A stretch of DNA of 64,000 nucleotides from CAVUCH01 sp963697705 (GTDB lineage: Bacteria; Acidobacteriota; Vicinamibacteria; Vicinamibacterales; JAENWD01), in the NCBI GenBank assembly GCA_963697705.1, contig CAVOPA010000018.1, positions 146,897 to 210,896 of the forward strand, read 5' to 3'. The position numbers were made by a program, and so were the translations under genes. Positions within the stretch are counted from its first letter, which is position 1, and every line of letters starts with the position of its first letter. The notes under the pieces are model-generated. The model did not search any database, was not told the origin of the DNA, and saw only the letters and a program-made list of their open reading frames with translations. Below, piece by piece: positions 9,119 to 16,897 of this stretch.

Positions 9119-9541
9119 ATGGGCACCCTGTTCACGGAGTTGGCGCCGCACGCGGAACGGCTCGGCGGGCCGCGCATCTACGCGGATGCGAATGTGCCGT
9201 CGGGCGTCGTGACCTTCATGCGCCAGCGCCTGCGGTGGGACGTGCTCTTCGTGATGGAGCACGACGACCTCCGCCGCGCGCCCGATCTGCACCACTTCCG
9301 CCTGGCCCGCCAGCTGCACCGCACGCTGGTGACGATCGATCGCGATTATCTCGACGACCGCCGCTTCCCGCCGGCTGAAAGCGCCGGCGTCCTCGTCGTG
9401 TGGGCCCCCAACGAGCATCTGCTCGCACGCACACTGCAGCGCGTCGACGCCGCGCTCTTCAAGCCGACCGGCGATGCGGCGGTCGCCGCGATGCCCCTCG
9501 AAGGCCGGAAGCTCGTGGCGGATCCGGCGTGGGTCGGATAG
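9119..9541 (+). CDS. DUF5615 PIN-like protein
   Basis: A 140-residue protein whose core (IYADANVPSGVVTFMR..., VMEHDD..., TIDRDYLDD) matches the DUF5615 / Mut7-C-like PIN fold, with acidic residues at the positions of a PIN nuclease active site. Such proteins are often predicted toxin-like nucleases, but no antitoxin partner is visible: the upstream neighbour is a repeat and the downstream gene is convergent queC. The function is a family-level inference. No clear ribosome site precedes ATG 9119. Confidence 0.7.
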   Translation: MGTLFTELAPHAERLGGPRIYADANVPSGVVTFMRQRLRWDVLFVMEHDDLRRAPDLHHFRLARQLHRTLVTIDRDYLDDRRFPPAESAGVLVVWAPNEHLLARTLQRVDAALFKPTGDAAVAAMPLEGRKLVADPAWVG

Positions 9542-9551
9542 TCGCCGCCGC

Positions 9552-10238
9552 TCACCGTCTCGCCGCGTACGTGGTGGGATCCGGGACGCCGGCCGCGGCG
9601 AACGCCTGCTGCCGCTCGCGGCATTTGCTGCATGCGCCGCAGTGCCCGCCGGCCGCGGGATTCATGCACGAGAGCGTCAGCTCGAATGGGACGCCGAGCG
9701 CCACGCCGAGCGCGATGACCGCGTTCTTGTGCATCGTCTCGAACGGCCGCGCGATCGCGAGCGGGTGATCGAGACCGAGCGAGAGCGCATCGGCCATCGC
9801 CGCGAAGAACGCCGGACGGGCATCCGGGAACGGATTACCGGCCAGCGGGCCGAGGGCGATTCGGCCGATGCCGCGCTGCGCCGACAGAATCGCGGCTTTG
9901 GCCAGCAGCAGCACGTTGCGCCCAACGAGATAGACATCTTCGTCCGGCGTGTCGTAGCCGGGCGGCTCGCCCCGCACTGCCCAGTGCGTCGCGGGGTAGA
10001 TGTCGGCGACGGGCACTGAGAGGTCGATCATCGGCTGCGTGCGCCCGGCAAAGCGAGGGTGGTGCAGCAGCCGCTCCGCGGCCGCACGTTCCTCGGCTTC
10101 CCAGGCCAGTCCGGTGCGCACGTACATCGGGAGCACGACCGCGCGCTCTGCCTCTTGTGCGAGCAGCACAGCGGAATCCAGCCCACCGGAATACAACACG
10201 GCCGTCGCGACGGCCGGCGCCCGACCACCGCCGGTCAT
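9552..10238 (-). CDS. queC: 7-cyano-7-deazaguanine synthase-like protein
   Basis: A 228-residue PP-loop ATPase. It has the SGGLDS pyrophosphatase loop near residues 17-22 and a C-terminal four-cysteine zinc site (LSCMNP...HCGACSKCRERQQAF) characteristic of QueC, which converts 7-carboxy-7-deazaguanine to preQ0 for queuosine. It is divergent from queD with only 27 bases between start codons, which supports the assignment. queE and folE are not in this window. The sequence is somewhat divergent in the middle, so a related deazaguanine activity is possible. Confidence 0.85.
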   Translation of the reverse strand: MTGGGRAPAVATAVLYSGGLDSAVLLAQEAERAVVLPMYVRTGLAWEAEERAAAERLLHHPRFAGRTQPMIDLSVPVADIYPATHWAVRGEPPGYDTPDEDVYLVGRNVLLLAKAAILSAQRGIGRIALGPLAGNPFPDARPAFFAAMADALSLGLDHPLAIARPFETMHKNAVIALGVALGVPFELTLSCMNPAAGGHCGACSKCRERQQAFAAAGVPDPTTYAARR

Positions 10239-10252
10239 TGGCCCCGCGCCTG

Positions 10253-10265
10253 TACAATTGCACGC
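10253..10265 (+). promoter_or_regulatory. -10 box for leaderless queD
   Basis: TACAAT at 10253-10258 ends 7 bases before the queD ATG at 10266, so transcription would begin at or within a base of the start codon. There is no Shine-Dalgarno and the whole queC-queD gap is 27 bases. No good -35 is visible. Confidence 0.5.
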
Positions 10266-10700
10266 ATGTACTCAGTCACCAAGAAGATCGAGTTCTGCTA
10301 CGGCCACCGCCTGCTCGACTACGACGGCATCTGCAAGCACCCGCACGGCCACAATGCCGTGGCGGAAATCGAAGTGCGGACCGGATCGCTCGACAACCGG
10401 AACATGGTCTGCGACTTCTCGGATATCAAGCGCGTGGTGAAGGGCTGGATCGACGCCACCATCGATCACCAGATGGTGCTCCGCCGCGACGACCCCCTCG
10501 TTGCGCCGCTGCAGGCGCTGGGCGAGCCGATCTTTCTCGTCGACTCGAATCCCACCGTCGAGCATATCGCGAAGGTGATCTTCGACCACGCCTCCGGCGC
10601 CGGCTTTCCGGTCGTACGCGTCACGGTCTGGGAAACGCCGACGTCTTTCGCGAGCTATACAGGGGAGCGGGACGCAGAACGGCCAGGGGCCCAAGGCTGA
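10266..10700 (+). CDS. queD: 6-carboxy-5,6,7,8-tetrahydropterin synthase / 6-pyruvoyl-tetrahydropterin synthase family
   Basis: A 144-residue QueD/PTPS-fold enzyme, which forms 6-carboxytetrahydropterin early in queuosine synthesis. Zinc ligands are visible as GHRL and the HPHGHN cluster, with Cys just before it (DGICK). The segment NMVCDFSDIK and the late VWETPT stretch with the conserved Glu are typical. ATG 10266 was chosen over earlier in-frame codons because the family starts with this short beta strand and because a -10 box lies just upstream. It pairs with the divergent queC. Confidence 0.9.
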   Translation: MYSVTKKIEFCYGHRLLDYDGICKHPHGHNAVAEIEVRTGSLDNRNMVCDFSDIKRVVKGWIDATIDHQMVLRRDDPLVAPLQALGEPIFLVDSNPTVEHIAKVIFDHASGAGFPVVRVTVWETPTSFASYTGERDAERPGAQG

Positions 10701-10849
10701 CGGCTCAAGCCTCCTTTGACAGTGGCTGCTGCCCGACGCCATGTTGAAGGGCAGAACCTCTCTGCATTGGCCGCTCACCCGTGGCATTCCGAAATCCGAA
10801 CCAGATCAATCCTGGTTCCGCATTCCGCACGCCTTACTCCGCATTTGAA

Positions 10850-11506
10850 ATGCTGGTCGTCTTCGATCTCGACGGCACCCTGGTTGATTCGAGCCGGGAC
10901 ATCGCGGATAGCGCCAACGCGCTGCTCGAGAGCTACGGTGCGGCTCCGCTGGATCAGGGGAGGGTGGTCAGCATGGTGGGCGAGGGCGCCGCGATGCTGG
11001 TGTCGCGGCTGATGGCCGCGCGCGCCATCGATCCGGAGCCGGTCGAGGCGCTCTCGCGGTTTCTGGCACTCTACGACGAGCGGCTGCTCGTGCACACGCG
11101 CCCGTATGCCGGAATCCCCGAGGCGCTCGACGACATTCGCGCGTGGGCGCAGCTGGCCGTGCTCACCAACAAGCCGGCGGCGGCCACGACACGAATCCTG
11201 GACGGCCTCCGGCTGAGCCCGCGATTCCGTTGGGTCATCGGCGGGGACACGCCGATCGGGCGCAAGCCGGATCCTGCCGGCCTGCACTCCCTCATGCGCC
11301 TCGCGGCGGCCGATGCACGGTCGACCGTGATGGTCGGCGATTCCGCGGTGGACCTGCGGACCGCCCGCAATGCTGGCACGCACGTGTGCCTGACGCGCTA
11401 CGGCTTCGGGTTCTCCGCCTTGCCGCCGGAGGCGTTCAGAGGCGACGAGCTGTTCGTGAAAACGGCCTCGGCGCTGCCATCCGTGCTGCGGCCGTTGGTG
11501 GGGTAG
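10850..11506 (+). CDS. HAD-family phosphatase, phosphoglycolate phosphatase-like
   Basis: A 218-residue haloacid-dehalogenase hydrolase. Motif I is FDLDGTLVDS at residues 5-14 with the nucleophile Asp, motif II is LTNKPAA, motif III/IV is GRKPDP and VGDSAVDLRTARNAG. The helical cap between residues 15 and 80 is of the Gph/PGP type, so phosphoglycolate is the most likely substrate, though HAD substrates are hard to predict. ATG 10850 is set by the start of motif I. No ribosome site is visible and the 60 bases upstream are degenerate ATTCCGC heptamers. Confidence 0.85.
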   Translation: MLVVFDLDGTLVDSSRDIADSANALLESYGAAPLDQGRVVSMVGEGAAMLVSRLMAARAIDPEPVEALSRFLALYDERLLVHTRPYAGIPEALDDIRAWAQLAVLTNKPAAATTRILDGLRLSPRFRWVIGGDTPIGRKPDPAGLHSLMRLAAADARSTVMVGDSAVDLRTARNAGTHVCLTRYGFGFSALPPEAFRGDELFVKTASALPSVLRPLVG

Positions 11507-11522
11507 GCTCGCCCACCGCGGG

Positions 11523-12350
11523 TCAGTGCGTGAACGGCAGCTCCCACGACGCGTAGCCGAACACGCCGGTGCTCGTGCGACCGTCACCGTGCACGATCGG
11601 CACCGCCGCGCCGAGCACGATCTGTTGCGCGCCGATATTCCAGCCGAAGCGTGTCCCTGGCGAAAGCGTGACCACTGTCGCGCGCTCCGTCGTCGCGGGG
11701 CCGACAATCCGCTCGGGGAACTGCACCAGGCTCTCCATCATCAGGTTCAGCATGGGCCTGACCCGCAGGATGACGCTGCCCGCGAGAAAGGGACTGGCCA
11801 GCGACACATCCTGGGACCCCTGCGCGTCTGCGGTCACGACGCTGTCCACGCGCGGGTAGATGCGCACCCCGGCGTTCCCGTGCACGAAGATGTCGCCGAA
11901 CTGGCGGCTCGCGGGCAGATTCAACTCGAGGCCGACATGCGCCGTCTCGAAGGTGTCGCTGCGATCCGGCCGCAGCAGCACCGACGCTCTCGGCGCCACG
12001 GCAACGCCGCCGTCCTCGCCGGTCCTCAGCTGGTAGCGGTAATTGATGGCGACGTCTCCGACGCTGCCGCGTCCGGTGTCGTTGTCGAAGACCAGCGTGT
12101 AGGACAACTGGTGACGCAGGCTCGGCGCCGGCCACTCCTGCGTGAACGAGGCGGCCCACTCACCCGTGTCGGATCGGACAACCCCGAAGATGTTCTGGAA
12201 GACCCCGCGCTCCTGGTTGTAGGCCTCCTCGACGAAAAACGAGTTGTCCGTGATCTCGAAGGGGCGGGAAGGATCGGGCGGTTGCTGCTGCGCGCCGGCC
12301 GGTCCCGGCCAGGCGAGCACGAGCACGATTGCAACCAGGTATCGGCGCAT
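11523..12350 (-). CDS. Exported outer-membrane beta-barrel (transporter-like) protein
   Basis: A 275-residue protein with a clear signal peptide (residues 1-20, cut after GPAGAQ). The mature part has alternating strands with aromatic ends and long Thr/Ser/Asp loops (NSFFVEEAYNQERG, TQEWPAPSLRHQLSYT, RFGWNIGAQQIVLGAAVPI), which suggests an outer-membrane barrel of the 'MetA-pathway phenol / transporter' type found in many Gram-negative genomes. A GGGAGGAG lies about 14 bases before ATG 12350. Substrate is unknown. It is convergent with the HAD gene and divergent from the methyltransferase. Confidence 0.65.
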   Translation of the reverse strand: MRRYLVAIVLVLAWPGPAGAQQQPPDPSRPFEITDNSFFVEEAYNQERGVFQNIFGVVRSDTGEWAASFTQEWPAPSLRHQLSYTLVFDNDTGRGSVGDVAINYRYQLRTGEDGGVAVAPRASVLLRPDRSDTFETAHVGLELNLPASRQFGDIFVHGNAGVRIYPRVDSVVTADAQGSQDVSLASPFLAGSVILRVRPMLNLMMESLVQFPERIVGPATTERATVVTLSPGTRFGWNIGAQQIVLGAAVPIVHGDGRTSTGVFGYASWELPFTH

Positions 12351-12440
12351 GCGCAACGGATGTCTCCTCCCGGCCGTGCGGCCCAGCCGAGGGCACGGAC
12401 CGGGCACGACCTGCGATTCTACGATCGCGGCTGGCCACGG

Positions 12441-12452
12441 TATGCTCACGGC
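12441..12452 (+). promoter_or_regulatory. -10 box for leaderless menG/ubiE
   Basis: TATGCT at 12441-12446 is followed by 6 bases and then the GTG start at 12453. There is no Shine-Dalgarno, so the transcript probably starts at the GTG. Confidence 0.5.
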
Positions 12453-13211
12453 GTGGCGCGGCTGCGTGACTCGATTGCGACCCCGGCCGGCAAGGCACCC
12501 TACGTGCGGCGGCTGTTCTCGACGATCGCGGACCGCTACGACCTCATCACGGTGTGGCTGTCGTACGGTCAGGATCGCCGGTGGAAACGGCAACTCGTGG
12601 CGAGCGCAGGGCCGCTCCATGGGCGCCGCGTGCTCGATCTCGCATGCGGCACCGGCGACATCGCATGGCTCGCTGCCGCTCGTGGCGCCCACGTCGTCGG
12701 CCTCGACATCACGCCTCGCATGATCGAACTCGCTCGTGCCAAGGCGCCTGCTCACCGTGAAGTCGGCGCGGCGCCGGCGTTCCTCGTCGGCGACATGTGC
12801 GCCCTGCCCGTGCCCGACGCGTCATTCGACATCGTCACCACCGGTTACGGCCTGCGCAACGTGCCCGATCTCCGGTTGGCCGTCCGCGAAATCGCGCGCG
12901 TGCTGCGGCCCGACGGCCTGTTCCTCTCGCTCGATTTCAATCGCCCGGCCAATCCTCTGGTCCGCCATGCGTATCACGCCTATTTGTCGGCCGTGGGCAG
13001 CGCGCTCGGGTGGGCGCTGCACCGCGATCCGGATACGTACCGCTACATACCCGAGTCGATCCGGGCCTACCCGGGTGCGCCCGCGGTCGTCGACCTGCTG
13101 CGGTCGAGCGGATTTTCCGCCGCGCGCTGGCGGCGCGTGCTCGGGGGCTTGATGGCGATTCACGAGGCCACGCGCCAATCGTCGCGCCTTCCGGTACCCG
13201 TTGACCGTTGA
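12453..13211 (+). CDS. menG: Demethylmenaquinone methyltransferase / UbiE family
   Basis: A 252-residue class I SAM-dependent methyltransferase of the UbiE/MenG family. Seen: VRRLFSTIADRYDLIT at the N-terminus, SAM motif LDLACGTGDIAW, GLDITPRMIELA, and the UbiE signature region TTGYGLRNVPD followed by REIARVLRPDG. It adds the final ring methyl to menaquinone. With mqnD and mqnE in the same window, menaquinone is the natural substrate. GTG 12453 fixes the start near the conserved block. The C-terminus runs into a short TTGACCG repeat, so the last residues (VPVDR) are repeat-derived. Confidence 0.9.
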   Translation: MARLRDSIATPAGKAPYVRRLFSTIADRYDLITVWLSYGQDRRWKRQLVASAGPLHGRRVLDLACGTGDIAWLAAARGAHVVGLDITPRMIELARAKAPAHREVGAAPAFLVGDMCALPVPDASFDIVTTGYGLRNVPDLRLAVREIARVLRPDGLFLSLDFNRPANPLVRHAYHAYLSAVGSALGWALHRDPDTYRYIPESIRAYPGAPAVVDLLRSSGFSAARWRRVLGGLMAIHEATRQSSRLPVPVDR

Positions 13212-13327
13212 TCGAAACCGCAGACGGCAGAACGCCGGATCATTCGACGCTCACCCACCGGCGTCGACTCGGCGTCGTGCAGTTGCACGTGGTCCGGCCC
13301 GCGGCCCACGCTTCGACAGTGGCCAGA

Positions 13328-13756
13328 CTACCGCTCGAGGAACGGACCGAGCACGCTGGTGAGAAAATCGAGCAGGCGCTGGTCGTTCAGTTGCGGAATG
13401 GCGTCGCCCGAGGCCAGGATGTGCTCGTCGTTGAGCCGCTCGCGGCCTCGCGTGCGGTTCACCCGGGCGAGCACGACCGGCATGGCGCCGGCTGTATCCA
13501 TCGCGAATTCGATGTAATCGTCTGCCGAACGTTCCGATGCCAGCCGCGCGATGCCGGCCGGCGTGAACACGCGGAACCCGTAGCCTTCGGATTTGAGGAC
13601 CTGCGACACCTGCTGCAGCGTCGGAATGGCCGTGTGCTGAAGCAGTTGCTCCCAGGCGTGGGCGGCCTCGTGGTTCGCGGCCCTGCGTGCGGCGGCGGCC
13701 TTCTGCGCCTGCTCGATGCTGTCGCGCACACGTTTGCGCACGATCGATATTTCCAT
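13328..13756 (-). CDS. Conserved hypothetical protein
   Basis: A 142-residue soluble protein with a charged helical N-terminus (VRKRVRDSIEQAQKAAAARR) and a C-terminal alpha/beta part. I do not recognise it. The start codon ATG 13756 is 7 bases behind TAAGCT (13764-13769 on the complement), so it may be translated from a leaderless message. It ends 27 bases before the CoA-transferase gene's stop side and shares its orientation, but its own -10 suggests separate transcription. Confidence 0.6.
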   Translation of the reverse strand: MEISIVRKRVRDSIEQAQKAAAARRAANHEAAHAWEQLLQHTAIPTLQQVSQVLKSEGYGFRVFTPAGIARLASERSADDYIEFAMDTAGAMPVVLARVNRTRGRERLNDEHILASGDAIPQLNDQRLLDFLTSVLGPFLER

Positions 13757-13783
13757 GCGGGGCAGCTTATCAAATCGGTCCAG

Positions 13784-14998
13784 TCACACCGCCCCGATCG
13801 CCCGAAGCCGTGCGATCTCTGCGTCATCCAGGTTGAGATCGCCGGCCAGCACGTCGGTCGTGTGCTGACCCAGAGTTGGCGGCGGCCGGCTGATGGCGCC
13901 GGGTGTGTCGGACAACTTCACCGGCAGCCCGAGTTGCTGGACGGGGCCGGCGGTCAGATGACCGACGGTTTCGATCATGGCCCGGTGGAGCAGCTGGGGA
14001 TCGCGCAGCACCTCGCCAACGTCGCGCACGGACCCGGCGGGCACGCCGGCGCGGGTCAGCGTGGCAATCCAATCGCCGCGGGTCCGCGACCGGAAGACGG
14101 CCGCCAGCGCGGGCCGGAGCGCATCGTAGTGGCGGACGCGTCCGGCGTTGGTGAGAAAACGGGGATCGCGCGCGAGCTCGCTGACGCCGGCACGCTCGCA
14201 GAGGGCCGTGAACTGCGCGTCGTGGCCGACGGCCAGCACGAACTCGCCGTCCGCGGCCTCGAAGGTGTCGTATGGGGCGATGGAGGGGTGCCGGTTGCCC
14301 ATCCGCCGTTGCGGCTCACCCGTCGTGAAGTAGATCGACGCCTGGTATGTGAGCAGCGCGGCGGCCGCGTCGAGCATGGCGACATCGACGTGCTGGCCTC
14401 GGCTCGTGCGGGCGCGCGCGATGAGCGCCAGGAGGATGCCCTGCATCGCGAACATGCCGGTAACGAGATCGGCCACGGCCACGCCGAGGCGGTACGCCGG
14501 CCCGTCGCCAGGGCCGGTGATGCTCATCAACCCCGCTTCGGCCTGGATTACGGCGTCGTAACCGGGCTCGTCGCGCCGCGGGCCGTTCTGGCCGAAGCCC
14601 GAGATCGAGGCGTAGATGAGACCAGGGTGCCGCGCGCCCAGCGTCACGTAGTCGAGCCCGAGCCGCGCGAGTGTGCCCGGCCGGAAGTTCTCGATCAGCA
14701 CGTCCGCTTGCGCCGCGAGCCGCTCCACCAGCGCCCGCCCGTCCTGCGACTTGAAGTCGATTGTGACGCTTTCCTTGTTGCGGTTGACGCTCAGGAAGTA
14801 CGCGCTCTCGTCGCCCACGAACGGGGGGCCCCATGCGCGGGTATCGTCGCCGCGGCCCGGCTGCTCGATCTTGATGACGCGCGCACCCATGTCGCCGAGC
14901 AGCATGGTGCAGTAGGGCCCCGACAGCACACGCGTCAGGTCGAGCACCGTCAGTCCGGCGAGCGGCGCGTCACCACCCGTGTCGGGTAGGATGGGCAT
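13784..14998 (-). CDS. CaiB/BaiF family (class III) CoA-transferase
   Basis: A 404-residue class III CoA-transferase, which moves CoA between organic acids. Seen: the family opening PLAGLTVLDLTRVLSGPYCTM, GDMGARVIKIEQPGRGDDTR, VLIENFRPG, SGFGQNGP and the region VAVADLVTGMFA with the aspartate that forms the acyl-enzyme anhydride. Full length for formyl-CoA/succinyl-CoA:X transferases; the substrate cannot be told from sequence. Its ATG at 14998 is only 2 bases from the divergent glutaredoxin start, and TAGAAT on the complement of 15004-15009 lies 5 bases before it, inside the neighbouring gene. Confidence 0.92.
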   Translation of the reverse strand: MPILPDTGGDAPLAGLTVLDLTRVLSGPYCTMLLGDMGARVIKIEQPGRGDDTRAWGPPFVGDESAYFLSVNRNKESVTIDFKSQDGRALVERLAAQADVLIENFRPGTLARLGLDYVTLGARHPGLIYASISGFGQNGPRRDEPGYDAVIQAEAGLMSITGPGDGPAYRLGVAVADLVTGMFAMQGILLALIARARTSRGQHVDVAMLDAAAALLTYQASIYFTTGEPQRRMGNRHPSIAPYDTFEAADGEFVLAVGHDAQFTALCERAGVSELARDPRFLTNAGRVRHYDALRPALAAVFRSRTRGDWIATLTRAGVPAGSVRDVGEVLRDPQLLHRAMIETVGHLTAGPVQQLGLPVKLSDTPGAISRPPPTLGQHTTDVLAGDLNLDDAEIARLRAIGAV

Positions 14999-15009
14999 AC
15001 GTGATTCTA
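14987..15009. promoter_or_regulatory. Overlapping divergent -10 boxes for CoA-transferase and glutaredoxin
   Basis: TAGGAT (14987-14992, + strand) ends 8 bases before the GTG at 15001. TAGAAT (complement of 15004-15009) ends 5 bases before the ATG at 14998. Each box lies inside the other gene's first codons, so the two leaderless promoters overlap. Confidence 0.45.
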
Positions 15010-15249
15010 GAGCCGCCGCCCATTGTCGTGTTCACCGGCGACGGGTGACGCGCCTGCGAGCAGGTGAAAGAGTTTCTTTCACGAGCCGGGCGCGCGTTCA
15101 CCGAGCGGAACGTGGACAGCGACGCCAACGCGTACGACGATCTCGTCGCCCGCGGCTGGCGCACCGTGCCCACGACGTTCGCCGGTGACACTGCCGTGCG
15201 AGGCTTCGACGAGAAGGCCCTGCGCGCGCTGCTCGATGCGCACCAGTGA
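15001..15249 (+). CDS. Candidate selenocysteine-containing glutaredoxin (UxxC)
   Basis: Read from GTG 15001 with TGA at 15046-15048 decoded as selenocysteine, this gives an 82-residue glutaredoxin: a short beta strand (PPIVVFTGDG), then U16-R-A-C19 at the CxxC position, EQVKEFLSRAG, the central TERNVDSD strand, the cis-proline motif TVPTTF (TVP), and G.DEKALRALL at the end. Everything matches the small glutaredoxin fold except that the first redox cysteine is a TGA. An 8-bp perfect hairpin with a GTT loop follows at 15064-15082. Ignoring the TGA leaves an ORF from 15064 missing both active-site positions. Alternatives are a TGC-to-TGA mutation or base-call error. No selA, selB, selC or selD is in this window. 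Confidence 0.65.
15064..15082 (+). promoter_or_regulatory. bSECIS-like hairpin after in-frame TGA
   Basis: Bases 15064-15071 pair perfectly with 15075-15082 (8 bp), leaving a three-base GTT loop at 15072-15074. The loop begins 23 bases after the TGA and starts with G, inside the 16-37 base window and with the first-position G described for bacterial SECIS elements. A weaker alternative hairpin, CCTG-CGAG-CAGG, is at 15053-15064. Confidence 0.5.
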
Positions 15250-15314
15250 CGTCGCGCGTCCAAAAACGGGCGCTTGCCGAGTGCTGTTGTGCCACTCCTC
15301 GTGCGCATTGGTCG

Positions 15315-15368
15315 CCGCTTTTGCGGTCAACGGTCGACGGTGAACGGTTAACGGTAACCGTTGACGAA
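15315..15368. repeat. Degenerate TTGACCG / AACGGTN heptamers
   Basis: Between the glutaredoxin and the SIMPL gene, about seven consecutive near-heptamers (GGTCAAC, GGTCGAC, GGTGAAC, GGTTAAC, GGTAACC, GTTGACG) form a period-7 tract ending just before ATG 15378. Same family as 8997. Confidence 0.75.
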
Positions 15369-15377
15369 AGGATTCAG

Positions 15378-16109
15378 ATGCTCCTCCGGATGATGCTGGC
15401 CGTTGCCGCGCTCTCGACGGCGGTCGTGACGACCGCGCGCGCCCAGTCGCCGGCGCCGGGTACGGCCGGTGCGCAGCCGTTGCCGCCAGTCGTCGTCACG
15501 ACGGGCCAGGCCACCGTCCGGCTGCCGCCGGATCGCGCTTTCCTGACGCTCTCGACCGAAACGCACGCGCCCAAGCCCACCGAGGCGCAGCAGCGGAACG
15601 CACAGGCGATGACGGCCGTGCAGCAGAAGCTCGAGGCGGCGCGCCTGCCGAAGGAAAGCGTGCGCACGCTGGCCTACTCGCTCGAGGAGGAATTCGACTA
15701 CGCGAACAACCGGCGCACCTCACGAGGCTTCAGGGCCGTCAACACGATCGAAGTACGCCTCGACGACATCGGCCGTGTTGGCGAGATCCTGGACCTGGCC
15801 GTTGGGGCCGGCGCCACGAGCGCTCATAACATCCGCTTCGACCTGAAGGAGCGGGCGGCGGCTGAACGCGACGCCCTCCGACTTGCCGTTGCCGACGCGC
15901 GCGCGCGCGCCGAGGCGGCCGCGGCAGGGGCGCACGCGACCGTGGTGACCGTCACGCGCATCGAAGAACAGGGACGGGCAACGCCGGTGCCTCGTCCGAT
16001 GGCGATGATGCGCGCGAACGCCGCCGACGCCGCTGCTGCGGATACCCCGGTGGCCGCCGGCGAAATCGAGATCGACGCGACGGTGGTGCTGACGGCGACG
16101 ATCAAGTGA
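15378..16109 (+). CDS. SIMPL-domain (DUF541) exported protein
   Basis: A 243-residue exported protein. ATG 15378 opens a signal peptide (LRMMLAVAALSTAVVTTARAQ). The mature protein is a single SIMPL/DUF541 domain: VVTTGQATVRLPPDRAFLTL..., then LAYSLEEEFDY..., TIEVRLDDIGRVGEILDLAV and the long Ala/Arg helix with LAVADARARAEA. These periplasmic proteins are linked to stress tolerance, but the mechanism is unknown. The upstream gap carries a heptamer tract, so an earlier in-frame start would translate repeat sequence. It overlaps the AlkA-like gene by 4 bases, so the two form an operon. Confidence 0.9.
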   Translation: MLLRMMLAVAALSTAVVTTARAQSPAPGTAGAQPLPPVVVTTGQATVRLPPDRAFLTLSTETHAPKPTEAQQRNAQAMTAVQQKLEAARLPKESVRTLAYSLEEEFDYANNRRTSRGFRAVNTIEVRLDDIGRVGEILDLAVGAGATSAHNIRFDLKERAAAERDALRLAVADARARAEAAAAGAHATVVTVTRIEEQGRATPVPRPMAMMRANAADAAAADTPVAAGEIEIDATVVLTATIK

Positions 16110-16753
16110 CCCAGCGCAGCCTCACCCCTGCGGGCTACCGCCGCGCCGAGCGATACCTGGCGGAACGGGACGCTGTGCTCCGCGCGCTCATCGCGGACTA
16201 CGGTCGCTGCGGCCTCGCCCAATCCCAGCACGAGGATCCGTTCACCGCGCTGGTGTCGGCGATCGTCAACCAGCAGCTCTCCTCGAAGGCCGCGGCGACA
16301 ATTTACCGCCGGGTGCTCGCGTTGCTGCCCGGCGGAGGGCCTCCCACCCCTGTCGCGATCCTGGCGGTGCCGGAGCCCGAGCTCCGATCAGCGGGACTGA
16401 GCCGCGCCAAGGCGGCATACATCCGGGACCTCGCCGCCCGCGTGTGCGCGAACGACGTGCACCTGGACGCGCTCGCCATCCTCGATGACGAAGCGGTGGT
16501 GGCCGAACTCACGAAAGTAAAGGGGATCGGCCGATGGTCCGCCGAGATGTTCCTCATGTTCCGGCTGCATCGGCCCGATGTACTCCCGGTAGGGGACCTC
16601 GGCATCGTCAATGCCATGCAGCGGGCGTACGGGCTGCGCAAGGCGCCCGCGGCCACTCGGATGCAGAAGATTGCTGCGCCCTGGCGTCCGTACCGGTCGG
16701 TGGCGTGCTGGTACCTGTGGCGCAGCCTTGAGGGGAACCCCGCGCAGGGCTGA
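16106..16753 (+). CDS. DNA-3-methyladenine glycosylase, AlkA-type (HhH-GPD)
   Basis: A 215-residue helix-hairpin-helix glycosylase that removes alkylated bases. GTG 16106 overlaps the preceding stop (GTGA). Seen: HEDPFTALVSAIVNQQLSSKAA at residues 42-63, the hairpin VKGIGRWSAEM near residues 138-148, and PVGDLGI with the catalytic Asp. Its length fits the short AlkA/MAG2-like group without the N-terminal AlkA domain. There is no FCL iron-sulfur motif. Coupling to the SIMPL gene is probably incidental. Confidence 0.9.
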   Translation: MTQRSLTPAGYRRAERYLAERDAVLRALIADYGRCGLAQSQHEDPFTALVSAIVNQQLSSKAAATIYRRVLALLPGGGPPTPVAILAVPEPELRSAGLSRAKAAYIRDLAARVCANDVHLDALAILDDEAVVAELTKVKGIGRWSAEMFLMFRLHRPDVLPVGDLGIVNAMQRAYGLRKAPAATRMQKIAAPWRPYRSVACWYLWRSLEGNPAQG

Positions 16754-16897
16754 CGGGCAAGCCGACGGAGGCCTTCCGCCTTGCCGTTGCGACCTATGCC
16801 ACACTTGGCGGAGCGGCTCGCGGCAATCCCAACCAGGACGGCAATTCAGAGGGGAGGCGCGTCCTCGTTCGACGAACGTGTACTGAGGGTGAGAACC

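Noticed and set aside
15064..15249. Glutaredoxin fragment as a normal ORF starting at GTG 15064
   Set aside because: It would begin after the active-site helix, lacking both redox positions and the first strand, so it cannot be a functional glutaredoxin; the TGA-readthrough frame explains the sequence better.
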